Shown here in pieces: positions 22,915 through 33,470 of a DNA stretch of 64,000 nt. The translations under genes were made by a program, and so were the position numbers. The notes under the pieces are model-generated. The model ran no database searches, was not told where the DNA came from, and was given only the letters and a program-made list of their open reading frames with translations. The DNA comes from Flaccisagitta enflata (Eukaryota; Chaetognatha; Sagittoidea; Aphragmophora): positions 25,854,001 through 25,918,000 of the forward strand of contig OZ231128.1 in the NCBI GenBank assembly GCA_965153355.1, written 5' to 3'. How positions within the stretch are numbered: position 1 is the first letter of the stretch; the number at the start of each line of letters is the position of its first letter.

Positions 22915-23325
22915 CGATGAATGGGGATGAATGGGGATGAATGGCGATGAATGGCAATGGGGGGTAATGAATGGCGATGAATGGTGATGAGTGGCGATGA
23001 ATGGCGATGATTGGGGATGACTGGCGATGAATGGCAATGGGGTTAATGAATGGCGATGAAGATTGAGGATGGAGGGCGATGAATGGCGATGAATGGCGAT
23101 GAATGGGGATGAATGGCAATGGGGGGTAATGAATGGCGATGAATGGGGATGAGTGGCGATGAATGGCGATGAATGGGGATGACTGGCGATGACTGGCGAT
23201 GAATGGCAATGGGGGGTAATGAATGACGATGAATGGTGATGAATGACGATGAATGGCGATGAATGGGGATGACTGGCGATGAATGGCAATGGGGGTTAAT
23301 GAATGGCGATGAATGGTGATGAGCA
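22915..23325 (+). repeat. GATGAATGGC minisatellite
   Basis: Units of 9-10 bp (GATGAATGGCGATGAATGGG) with higher-order repetition of about 180 bp marked by GGCAATGGGGGGTAATGAAT. Related degenerate repeats recur at 24690-25010. Confidence 0.95.
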
Positions 23326-23486
23326 GGCATGTAGATTTTGGAGTAGCGGGTAGCGCCGCTACTTGGCAGCTTACAGTAGAAGAAGAAAAAAAAGAGGAAG
23401 AAGAAGAGAGGCGTGAGAAGAGAGAGGAAAGAAGAGAGAAGGGAGAAAACAGAGAAAAGAAAATGAAAGAAAGAACTAAAAGATTA

Positions 23487-23489
<3 letters not shown>

Positions 23490-23543
<54 letters not shown>

Positions 23544-23544
23544 G

Positions 23545-23600
<56 letters not shown>
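23490..23600 (+). repeat. (GAAA)n microsatellite
   Basis: GAAA repeat with one GAGA interruption, preceded by a GA-rich flank from about 23380. Confidence 0.98.
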
Positions 23601-23604
<4 letters not shown>

Positions 23605-24313
23605 CTCAAAAGTAAGCTCGCTCACTTATGTACAAAAACAAGACCAGATACACGGTAGGACTGTAGCGGACGGTTGGTTTGGAACTTTCCAAAAACATCC
23701 TCACCTGTACTCATGAGTTAACAAAATCTTTCACCAATTTACCAAATTTCACTTGATTTTTACTGTTTGTCACCAAAGTTGCCAGACAAAAATCTTAGAA
23801 ATTGTCTGACACATCATATCATCAAAAACATTGAGTAGTGTCCCTGATCATTGAGGGATCCCTCCAAATTGCAAGTTATCAGTTGTCAATTCGGAACCAA
23901 CTTGGCCACCAGGCTTCCTTGTACTTCAACAGCTCAGCTCAGGGCGCCGTATTGTCATGTCCGTGATGCATAAGAAATGGATGCGGAAGAAGACATGGAG
24001 GTATCTCTTCTTGGCAAAGTTTTTTCTGTTGTTTTTTTGTTCATATAAATCTGATTCACGGTAAGCTACATGGAACACAAAAAGATATTGATTACTTTGA
24101 AACCTCCAGAAAGTTTTCTCTTTCATCTATATAAAACGAAAATTTAGTTTAAGTTATGATTTTTACTCAAATTGACTAAGTGACAATCTATCAAAACTTT
24201 AATGGAGCAGTCATCATATAACAGCAATATGCAACTAATATCTTTACTTCAATGGCTTTTGACTTTTGTTACTTCGTCATTTCGCATTTTCCACCTTCTG
24301 GTCGCCATTTTAG
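23601..24313. other. No gene seen
   Basis: AT-rich unique sequence. A family A-like 5' fragment (CAAGACCAGATACACGG and GTAGCGGACGGTTGG) lies at 23638-23672. Confidence 0.45.
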
Positions 24314-24622
<309 letters not shown>

Positions 24623-24689
24623 TGGTGTCTGTGTGTAATAGGCATTTGGTGACGTCGGCAGTTAAGTGGCAATAATGCTATGGCAGGAC

Positions 24690-25010
24690 AATGAATATTG
24701 AGTGGCCATTAGTGACAATGAATGGCAATGAATGGCGATGAATAGCGATTGATGGCGATTAATGGCAATGAATGGCAATGGATTGCTATGTAATGAAGGG
24801 CATTAAATGGCGGCAAATGGCAATGAATGGCGATGAGTGGCTATGAGTAGCCATGAACGCCAATGAGTTACGATGAATGCCGATGAATGACAATAAATGG
24901 CGATGAATGGTAATGAATGGCAATCAATAACTATAAATGGCAATCAATAACTATAAATGGCAATCAGTTGTGATGAGTGCCCATGTATGGGAATGGATGG
25001 CGAAAATGGC
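24690..25010 (+). repeat. Degenerate GAATGGC(A/G)AT minisatellite
   Basis: Decayed units related to the repeat at 22915-23325, including a 19-bp pair (CAATCAATAACTATAAATGG). Confidence 0.85.
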
Positions 25011-25157
25011 GAATGGCGGTAAATGGTAGTGAACATTGTCCGGATTTACACATAAAAAAAACTTTTTTAAAAATGCTTAAGTTGTGGACGAGGGGATATC
25101 TCTTGACACATGTACAGACAGTCGGGAAGACGGGCAGACAGCTTAATGGAATAACAA

Positions 25158-25306
25158 CAAGGCCGGATACACGGCAATCCAGTCGCGGACGGTTGGGCAG
25201 GAGCAGTAATGCAAATACCGCTCGGAATTCAAAAATGTGACGGACGGACCTACCGACCTACCGACCGACACGGCAAGGTGTAGACTCGCGTGTCCGCGAC
25301 TAAAAA
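25158..25306 (+). mobile_element. Family A element, GTCGCG type
   Basis: Head CAAGGCCGGATACACGGC, box AGTCGCGGACGGTTGGGCAG, CTACCGACC tract, then AGACTCGCG-TGTC-CGCGACTAAAAA in sequence. It is flanked by AACAA-rich sequence on both sides. Confidence 0.8.
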
Positions 25307-25587
25307 CAAAACAACCACTAAACTGTGTGACAGAAATAACCAACGGATCGATGAAACCACCCGGCACGCACCGACCATACTTAGTAAGGAACGATCCAGT
25401 GATCGGCCTATTGAATTGAACCGCCAGCCGACCCACCCACAGACCTGACTGACTGGAAAGTATTTTTGATGACCTCATTTTTTCATGAATGATATATTTT
25501 CAAAGAAAATAGAGAAGGCGATGAAAGAATGAGAATAGTGATGATTTATTCAATTTAGAGACAAAGAAAATGAAACGAAAGGAACAA

Positions 25588-25663
25588 GTCATTCAAGGAT
25601 CGCAAATGGTCAGCGGTACCCGATGCCCTGCTTTTAACGATCAAGTGACGTAGTGGAGTGAGA
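25588..25663 (+). repeat. Dispersed repeat, copy 1 of 2
   Basis: GTCATTCAAGGATCGC...GCGGTACCCGATGCCCTG...GTGGAGTGAGAGCAG. It matches 62983-63065 at about 80 percent by eye. Nature unknown. Confidence 0.7.
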
Positions 25664-25666
25664 GCA

Positions 25667-26034
25667 GGGCAGCGGCTGTAAAAGGCCGATATCCTGTAGA
25701 ACAGGGGTGAATTTTGAGACGTCTTGAGGCGGATTTGAAGTCGGGATGGCAGAGTTTAGTCAAAAAGAGCAGATTTGATGTTTGGGGGGCAGGCTTGAGG
25801 CCTAGAGGACAAAATTGAGGCCTTTAGAGTTAACTTAAGGCCTGGAGGGCGGATTTGAGGTTTGGAGGGCTGATTTGAGGTCTTGAGGGCACATATGAGG
25901 TCAGGAGACTTGAGGCTCCAATGGCCAAGGGGAGGGACAGAAGGACGGACGGACGGATGAAAGGATGGACGGACAAACCTCTCAAAATTCCCCCCTGTGC
26001 CCTACAGGACATCGGCCCTTTGGGGCCACTGCCC
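25667..26034. mobile_element. Family B element (368 bp) with terminal inverted repeats
   Basis: The left end GGGCAGCGGC...GGCCGATATCCTGTAGAACAGG is inverted at the right end (CCTGTGCCCTACAGGACATC, GGCCACTGCCC) over about 45 bp. The interior is a 21-22 bp minisatellite (GAGGCCTGGAGGGCGGATTT) followed by a short GGAC tract. No clear target duplication. Confidence 0.7.
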
Positions 26035-26320
26035 AAAAACGTAGAAAGTCGAGGAAGCCTTCGATGAGCGAAGAACTAAAAGTTTCTTTCATCAGCTGCC
26101 AAAAATGAGTGCAAGTTACTCCTGCTTTGAAGCCAGCATTACTCGTAATTTCAGTATATAGTTAGGACGTTTACGAGAGACTACGGTCGGTCTGACCGAC
26201 GATGAATTTTTGAATAAGCATATCTGATATCTCCACGCAGAAATTTTTTTCTAAATCAACAGGAATCCCTTTAAATCTCTCTCAACTATGTCTCTGATAC
26301 TTGTGTCTGTGTGCACTGTG

Positions 26321-26593
26321 CAGGGTTCGACAAAGTGCCCGAGCATGCGAGCATTGCTTGTAGGCAGCCTCCCATTTTTGTAGGCGAGAGAAAAATATAT
26401 AAAGAATTTGTCATGATAATGATACAAATGATGGAACATAAAAGTTCTGCTTTTCAGAATGTCCAATAAGTTAGAATTTAGGAGACATTCCAAATAAATT
26501 TCTATTTCAGAACTTAGAATATATCAAAAACTTTTGAAACTTGTTTGATTTTATTGTAGGGAGAAAGCCACTGAAAAATTTTGTCGGACCCTG
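26321..26593. mobile_element. 273-bp hAT-like MITE
   Basis: The ends CAGGGTTCGACAAA and TTTTGTCGGACCCTG form a short imperfect inverted repeat of the kind seen in hAT elements. The expected 8-bp target duplication is only partly visible (5 of 8 bases). Confidence 0.55.
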
Positions 26594-26597
26594 ATGG

Positions 26598-26616
26598 TGT
26601 GTGTATGAGTGTGTGT

Positions 26617-26682
<66 letters not shown>

Positions 26683-26688
26683 GTGTGT
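26598..26688 (+). repeat. (GT)n microsatellite
   Basis: About 45 GT units with two AGTG interruptions, abutting the hAT-like MITE. Confidence 0.97.
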
Positions 26689-27732
26689 TGACTCGTCGCC
26701 AATTTTTTTTGTCTTCAGTATAAGTAGATACTGTTATGTTTTATTTTTCCCTGACACTTCGCATCCTTCACCGGCGCGGCAGTTATATCACCTTTTTCAG
26801 TTTTCACTTTTGTTTATCTTTTTCTCCTCTGACCAAAAGTTGGCAAAAAATCAGGTTTCACAGAATTTGAATTGAAATGACGAAGCCAAAAAAGGGGATT
26901 TTTTAAGCATGTATTCATCATTATTCATCGTGTTATCATTCATGCATCCCTTTTTATATTTTCTTTTTTTAAATCAAAAGCAACTCGAATCAGTCAACTA
27001 AATTCATGTTCCGAAGCTTTTTAGTCGTAGTAGTTAGTTTTCAGAAATGTCTCACGCTAAGAATTTTTCACGTTCCTTGAGGGAACATTCTAAACAAAAA
27101 TTTTACTATGATTTAAGACCACCATTATTATTCTATCAATAAAATCAAACATGTAAAATGCGGATGGATACATAAATAAACGTGCTTCGCCGGCGGTCAC
27201 TCCAGCCTTTCACTAAGTCATTTATCGGCGAATCAGCGTAGCAAAAAAAAAAGTTCTTCTTTTTCACATCACCACGTTAAGATTTAATCGCCGGGTCCCG
27301 GTCGTAAGACCCCTCACCACTGTATTCCAAATCTAACGGGAGAGCAAAAAGAATAGTCTCTTTTTAAGTGAAATTTGATAGTTGGTCGCTTGAAAGATGA
27401 TTGGGAAAAAAATCGAAAAACGTTTTTCGATTTTTTGAGTCCAGGGTTAGGAATTACTGTTTCCCTTTTTCGCTTGCGCCAATTTAGGAAAGTTGAGGCA
27501 GAACTAGGCTCGCCCGTGGCTGGGGTTGAAATTGGTACAGGGTGAAAGAGGGCACTTTTTTACACCTTCTGGAAAAAATCAGGGCACAGTCGGACCAATA
27601 CTTTGGGCGCTATGAATTTTTAATCTTTTTTTTATTTTTTCACATTTTCCACATTTTTTTAAAAAATCTTTATTTTTCATCGATCTCAATTTTGGGCCCT
27701 AAGTAACAATAAAAATGAGTTCAGCAGAGGGC
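26689..27732. other. No gene seen
   Basis: AT-rich unique sequence. Two stretches with TTGATCTCAATTTTGGGCCCTAAG at about 27683 and 27845 flank the first purine-rich block and show that this boundary was duplicated. Confidence 0.5.
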
Positions 27733-28315
27733 AGAGGGAGGGAGGGAGGGAGAGGGAGGGAAAGAGAAGGAGGGAGAGAGAGGGAAGGAGAGGGAGGGAA
27801 GGCGAGGGAAGGAGAGGGAGGGAAGGAGGGACAGGATTTTTTATTGATCTCAATTTTGGGCCCTAAGTAATAACAAAAATAAGTTCAGCAGAGGGCTGAG
27901 GGAGGGGGGGAGAGGGAGAGAAGGAAGGAGAGGGAGAGAAAGGGAGGGAGAGGGAGGGGGAGGGAGGGAGGGAGAGGGGGAGAGAGAGGGAGGGAGGGGG
28001 AAGGAGAGGAGGGGAGAGGGGGTGGGAGAGGGGGAGGGAAAGAGAAGGAGAGAGAGAAGGAGGGAGAGAGAGAGGGAGGGAGATGGAGGTAAGGAGAGGG
28101 AGGGAGAGGGTAGGGGGGTGAGAGGGGAGGAAGAGAAAGAGGGGGATGGAAAGGAGGGAGAGAAGGAGAGAGAGAGGGAGGGAGAAAGAGGGGGAGAGAC
28201 AGAGGGAGGGAGGGACAGAGGGAGGGAGGGAGGAAGAGAGGCAGTGAGGGAGGGAGAGAAGGAGGGAGCAAAAGATGGAGACAGACAGAGACAGAGACAG
28301 ATAGGGTGAGAGACA
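27733..28315 (+). repeat. Purine-only (GGGA/GAGA)n tract
   Basis: Over 500 bp of almost pure G/A, including GGGAGGGA and GAGAGGGAGG motifs. It is broken once at 27833-27885 by a copy of the sequence that also lies just upstream. All long open frames here are artefacts. Confidence 0.97.
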
Positions 28316-28327
28316 GACAGACAGACA

Positions 28328-28386
<59 letters not shown>

Positions 28387-28426
28387 TCAATGAATGAATG
28401 AATGAATGAATGAATGAATGAATGAA
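28316..28426 (+). repeat. (AC)n and (TGAA)n microsatellites
   Basis: CAGA repeats, then (AC)n to about 28384, then nine TGAA units to 28426. Confidence 0.97.
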
Positions 28427-28609
28427 ATGAGGAGAAAGAAAAAACTGAAAAAAAAAAATTTACGATTTTTTTCCGGTCGGCGAGAGCCGCCTTTACTGGT
28501 AAAATCACTTCTTTGCTCCACTAAATCAAGCCAACAGATTCATACCTTCTATGCTTAGATATCATTCCCAATTTGAGCTTCAAGAGGGCTATTTTTTGTT
28601 CTATGTTAC

Positions 28610-28718
28610 CAAGAGATTTCATTGAAGAAGGCATGAGCTTGTGAAAAGGAAAGGGACCGTTTACCAACTGACCAGGTACTGGCAATGGAAGAAACATCAG
28701 AACAACTACACCCGAGTC
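28610..28718 (-). CDS. Candidate exon, product unknown
   Basis: On the minus strand an acceptor (TCATTTCCACAG) precedes a 109-nt open segment with peptide DSGVVVLMFLPLPVPGQL at its start, ending at CTTG|GTAACA. The frame is also open upstream to an ATG at 28739, so it may instead be a first exon. Composition is unlike the surrounding repeats. Neighbouring exons were not identified. Confidence 0.4.
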
Positions 28719-28739
28719 CTGTGGAAATGACGAAGACAT

Positions 28740-29444
28740 GTTAAGAATCCAACGAACCTATAATGTTTAATGGAAGATGATTACGTCAGCCGAGGTTTTC
28801 CACTCGGATGGTCAAATTTCATCTGAAGTGGCGAAAAGTGCGGTTATCTTGATACATCGTATTTTTTTCTTCACTGAGATCCGGTTTTTCATACATTATT
28901 AAAGACTTCCCTCCGTTGTACCTCTTTTTAAAGCTAACATTGGCTGCTACCAATTTCCAATTCACCGTAATTTGAATAAAAAAAAACATTCATTCGATTT
29001 TTTCCATCCGTTAATAATATTTTCATTACTTCACAGTTCCGAATTGCTTTTGTTCTTGATTGATTTTTTCCTCGTTTGATCTTGTCAATTCCTCGTCATT
29101 GAGGACGTGTTTCCAGTAAAGATGAAAAACGCAATGGTTCCAGCTGAACGCATTTTCAGTGTGAACACATATTTATGAATTTCAACCATTCCACAAGGGA
29201 GTGAGCGAAGTGAGTGAGCGAGCCTGTGAATAGAGCGAGCAGAGCGCTGCGTAGCAAATGAGCAGAGTTAGCGATGCGAGCTAACGAACGTAGCGAGCGA
29301 AAGAGTGGCCCGTTAAAACGCGATTGTCTCTGACTAGAAATGCCCCCTTTGTCTCATACTATTGATTTCTTCTTTCTCGCTGTATGCAGCATCGTCAAGA
29401 TCTCTTTAAAAACTGGTCAAGGGCTTTTCCAGAAAGAGAGGAAT

Positions 29445-29447
<3 letters not shown>
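28740..29447. other. No gene seen
   Basis: AT-rich sequence, then a GAGCGA/GAGTGAGC low-complexity stretch at about 29205-29310. Confidence 0.45.

Positions 29448-29532
<85 letters not shown>
29448..29532 (+). repeat. (GA)n microsatellite
   Basis: About 42 GA dinucleotides. Confidence 0.97.
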
Positions 29533-29534
<2 letters not shown>

Positions 29535-29679
29535 GCGGCCCCTATCCTGCTCGGATTTTTTACATGCATAAATCTAAATTATGGCTATGATGCATCATGA
29601 TGGCTCTGTTGCATGCTGTACAGCGTCGTTCACTTTTACATGGTTTTCGTGTCATCACGGAATGTTATTCCCCCCCTCC

Positions 29680-29709
29680 CTCCCCAAATGATAGCTATCA
29701 TTTGGGGAG
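29680..29709. repeat. Perfect 30-bp palindrome
   Basis: CTCCCCAAATGATAG is followed directly by its exact reverse complement, with no spacer. Confidence 0.95.
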
Positions 29710-29799
29710 TCTGCACCCCTTCCCCCGCTTACTAGCGCGCTATAATATACGGTTTTAGTTGATGACACGTTGCATCCCAAGGAAACTGAAGACCATATA

Positions 29800-29909
29800 G
29801 CTCTCTCTCTCTGTCTCTCTTTCTCGCTGTCTCTGTCTCTCTGTCTCTCTGTCTCTCTCTGTCTCTCTCTGTCTCTGTCTCTCTTTGTCTCTGTCTCTGT
29901 CTCTGTCTT

Positions 29910-29942
<33 letters not shown>
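29800..29942 (+). repeat. (CT)n/(GTCTCT)n pyrimidine tract
   Basis: CTCT repeats mixed with CTGTCT hexamers. Confidence 0.95.
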
Positions 29943-29944
<2 letters not shown>

Positions 29945-30059
29945 CTCTCCAACATTTCCCCCTTGCTTTAACTCCAAAATATCCAGCTTTTTTTCGCCCT
30001 GCAAAAATCTACATGATGTTTGGACTTTTTTTTTCGTTGAAAGTCACTACATGCTTTTT

Positions 30060-31443
30060 GGGCAGCGGCCCCAAAGGGTACTAAGTCCTGTAGAACACAG
30101 GGGGACTTTTGTTCCACTCGGATGGTTGTCCTTTTGTTTGTTCGTGTGTCCCCCCAGGCCCTCTCAGGCCTGAAATCTGCCCTCTCAGGGCTGAAACCTT
30201 TCCTCTCAGGCCTGAAATCTGCCCTCTCAGGCCTTGAATCTGCCTTCTCAGGCCTTGAATCTGCCCTCTCAGGCCTGAAATCTGCCCAATTTTTCTGATC
30301 TAATGTTTTTGTCCCCCCCCCCCTGCCCACCTCAAATTGGACCTCTCAGACACAAAATCAGTCCTCTCAGACCACAGATAAGGCCTCTTAGGCCCCAAAT
30401 TAGGCCTCTTAGACCCTATATCAGGACTCTCAGACCCCAAATCAGACATCCCAGACCCCTTGGGTGCTTCGCATAGCAAAAGTTGCTTATTTCTTTTCGC
30501 CCTCTTTACTCAATGTGGAGTGACCAATTTCAGAACCTTTACCATTTTTGTTTTATCAAAAATCGTTCATCTTCCGTTTTTTAGAAAATTGCTTTTAAGG
30601 ACCTAATTTGCATAATGCAGTGGGATAAAACAATATGCTGACATTGTTTGAATCAGCTTTCATAATTTTTTACTCTTCATAGAATTGCAATTCTGCCTTT
30701 TCATTTGCTCTTTCATAACTTATGTTCTGATATTTTTGTTTATTTTTACATACATCATGATTTTTTAAAACAAATAATTGTCCTTTTTGTAACAAAACTA
30801 CATAAGATTTTGCTGAATTCTGGGAAAAAAGTGGAAACTTTAAGGCCAAAACAAAAACGGAAGATGAAGGAATTTTGAAAAAAGGAAAATGGTCATCTTC
30901 ATGATTTTTGCTCCTCCATATTACCTAAGTAGGGTGAAGGGATACTCCCAACTTTTGCTATGTGAAGCACCCAACCAGACCCCAAATCAGACCTCTAGGC
31001 CCCAAATCAGGCTTGCCAGACCTCTAATAAGGCCTCTCAGACTCCAAATCAGGCCTCTCAGACTCCAAATCAGGCCTCTCAGACTCTAAATTGGGCCTCT
31101 CCAACCTCAAAACAAGCCTCCCAGACCCTAAATTAGGTCTTTCAGTCCTGGAATTAGGCCTCCCAGGCCCAGAATTAGGCCTCTTAGACCCAATTCAGAC
31201 CTCATGGTACCCAGATTGGGCCTCTCAGACCACAGATGAGGCCTCTCAAATCTCAACTCAGGCCTCCAGGCCTCAATCATTCCTCACTGGCCTTAAGCTA
31301 GGCTGTTTGGACCTCAATTCAGGCCTTTATGACTCTACAAGTCATCTCATAGAGCCCTAATCAAACTCATACACTATCAAAACCCAAATCAAAGTTGCCC
31401 TGTGTGGAATCATAGGTCACCGACTCCTCCGGGGCCGCTGCCC
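30060..31443. mobile_element. Family B element (1.38 kb) with terminal inverted repeats and 21-bp minisatellite
   Basis: The ends GGGCAGCGGCCCCAAAGG and, inverted, GGGGCCGCTGCCC, with CCTGTAG/ACACAGGG-type subterminal sequence shared with the copy at 25667-26034. The interior is a 21-bp minisatellite (CTCAGGCCTGAAATCTGCCC and CAGGCCTCTCAGACTCCAAA). It is interrupted at 30460-30974 by a Mutator-like MITE. Confidence 0.7.
30460..30974. mobile_element. Mutator-like MITE, copy 1 (515 bp), 9-bp target duplication
   Basis: Terminal inverted repeats TTGGGTGCTTCGCATAGC...GCTATGTGAAGCACCCAA. The flanking CCAGACCCC occurs exactly at 30451-30459 and 30975-30983. A perfect 9-bp duplication is the signature of Mutator-like elements. 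No coding frame. Confidence 0.85.
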
Positions 31444-31787
31444 CATTACCTAATCACCATAATACTAAATGATATCAATGGGGCATCGGGAACCGCTGAC
31501 CATATTGACGCTTGAGCGGCCTGTTTTTTTTTAAAGATGTATATTTTCCTCATCCTATCCGCAATTGTTACCTATCTCCCCCCCAAAAAAATGCAACGAA
31601 GCACCTATTAGTGAATTTACATCTGTGCGTCGGTCCATCCAGCCATCGGCTTGAGCATTGTGTAGGTTACACTCCACAGCAATTAGCCAACAGAAGAACC
31701 TACTGGCATGCTTGTTTCTTTGCATCCTTCTCTCTTTCCCCTTATTTCCTTCTTTTCTTTGTTCACTTTTACTTTCTTTCTTTCTTT
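31444..31787. other. No gene seen
   Basis: Unique sequence ending in a CTTTCTTT pyrimidine stretch. Confidence 0.45.
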
Positions 31788-31891
31788 TAAGGTGCGCCCA
31801 AGCACCTCCATAACAGGCTGTGTCCGTTTGTTGATCTGTCGGTCAGTAACGCATTTGTTCAATGACACACGCTTGGCACCTTGGCCTCGTT
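31788..31891 (-). mobile_element. Family A element, GGTGC type
   Basis: On the minus strand: head AACGAGGCCAAGGTGCCAAGC, tract of GACCGACAGATC, then TGGAGGTGCTTGGGCGCACCTTAAAA in sequence. Its head directly meets the 3' tail of the next copy. Confidence 0.65.
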
Positions 31892-32010
31892 ATTTAGATA
31901 CGTTCTCGCGTCTCCATAATAGGCTGTGTCCGTCGGTTGGTCGGTCGTTTAGTTGGTTGTTTGGTAGGTAACGCATTCATAAAAAGCATCAGGAACTTGT
32001 GTTTTTCCAC
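31892..32010 (-). mobile_element. Family A element, GACGCG type, 3' part
   Basis: On the minus strand: GACCAACCGACGGACACAGC, CTATTATGGAGACGCGAGAACGTATCTAAAT. The hairpin is slightly decayed. The 5' limit is unclear. Confidence 0.55.
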
Positions 32011-32049
32011 AGAAAAGTAGTATAAACCCAGTAAAAGAAGCATACATCG

Positions 32050-32150
32050 TATATTTCATTCATTCATTCATTCATAAAATGACATTCATTCATAAAAACA
32101 TTCATAAAACATTCATTCATAAAACATTCATTCATAAAAAAAAACTTTCA
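32050..32150 (+). repeat. CATTCATAAAA short tandem repeat
   Basis: Degenerate units of ATTCATTCATAAAA between the hairpin element and the second Mutator-like MITE. Confidence 0.85.
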
Positions 32151-32187
32151 GTAAAGGAGGAGGCATCGTTGGCCTACTACGCCCCGC

Positions 32188-32714
32188 TTGGGTGCTTCAC
32201 ATAGCAAAAGTTGTTTATTTCTTCTCGCCCTCTTTATCTAATGTGGAGTGGATAATTTTAGGACCCTTACCATTTTTCTTTTATCAAAAATCGTTCATCT
32301 TCCGTTTTGTTAAAAATTGTTTTTGAGGGCCTAATTTGCATAATGCAATGGGATAAAACAACATGCTGATATTGTTTGAATTAGTTTTTACAAATTTCTT
32401 TTTTTTAAAGAATTACAATTCTGCCTTTTCATAAGCTTTTTCATAGCTTATATTCTAAGATTTTAGTTTATTTTTACAAGCATTATGATTTTCTAAAACA
32501 AATAATTGTCCTTTTTGTAACAAAACTACACAGGATTTTGCTGAATTTAGGGAAATCTGTGGAAACTTTAAGGCAAAAAAAAACAAAAAAAAAAAAACGG
32601 AAGATGAAGGAATTTTGAAAAAAGGAAAATGGTCATCTTCGTGATTTTTGCATCTCCACATTAGCTAAGTAGGGTGAAGGGATACTCCCAACTTTTGCTA
32701 TGCGAAGCACGCAA
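32188..32714. mobile_element. Mutator-like MITE, copy 2 (527 bp), upstream of the His-rich gene
   Basis: Same family and orientation as 30460-30974 with TIRs TTGGGTGCTTCACATAGC and the inverted partner. Flanks ACGCCCCGC (32179-32187) and ACGCCTCGC (32715-32723) form a 9-bp duplication with one mismatch. It ends 137 bp before the ATG of the first Ly6-like gene and so lies in its promoter region. Confidence 0.85.
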
Positions 32715-32851
32715 ACGCCTCGCCTACTCTCAATTTCTCCTTGTTTTCTCTCTCTCTCTTTGCCTCTTTTCTCTCTCTTTTCCTTCTTTTCTCTCTCAAT
32801 CCTAAATTCAGGTCTGAACTTCCAAAAAATTGGCAGAGGAAAGAGACAAAA

Positions 32852-33426
32852 ATGCCGTCGGTTCATCAACCCGTTTTCTTCATTTTCTTACTCTTGTTCG
32901 TGATCCTGTTGACTTGTTCCGAGCCCGTGAAGGCGTTGAAATGCTACACGACCCACAGTCACGACGAGAGCCACGAACACGCCCACAACCACAAACGCCG
33001 CAGCGCGGAGGCGGAGGCGCACGACGGCCACGACCACAGTAACCACGACCACGGAGACCACGACCACGGAGACCACGAAGGCCACGACCACAAAGCCCAC
33101 GGCGCCCACGGGGACGCGGACCACGTCCACGATCACGAGCACGTGCATCACGGAGATCATCACCACGAAGAAACTCGTTGTCAAGCTGGCGAGGGTCTTT
33201 GCGCCTTTGTCATCGACGGCAAAGGAGGCAAAGAACCCGATGGATGCGTCAAAGCCACCGCCAGAAGAAACAACGTGAGTCACATTTAACACCTGTTGCA
33301 CAATCATTGCTTCTGCAACGCTTACCGGCCGACCTGTCAACCGCAAAATGGCTTAAAAGTAGCGTGTGGTTGGATGCCCCTGTCTCCCCGTCCGCAACGA
33401 TATTGTGACCCAGCGTCACTTGTAAA

Positions 33427-33470
<44 letters not shown>

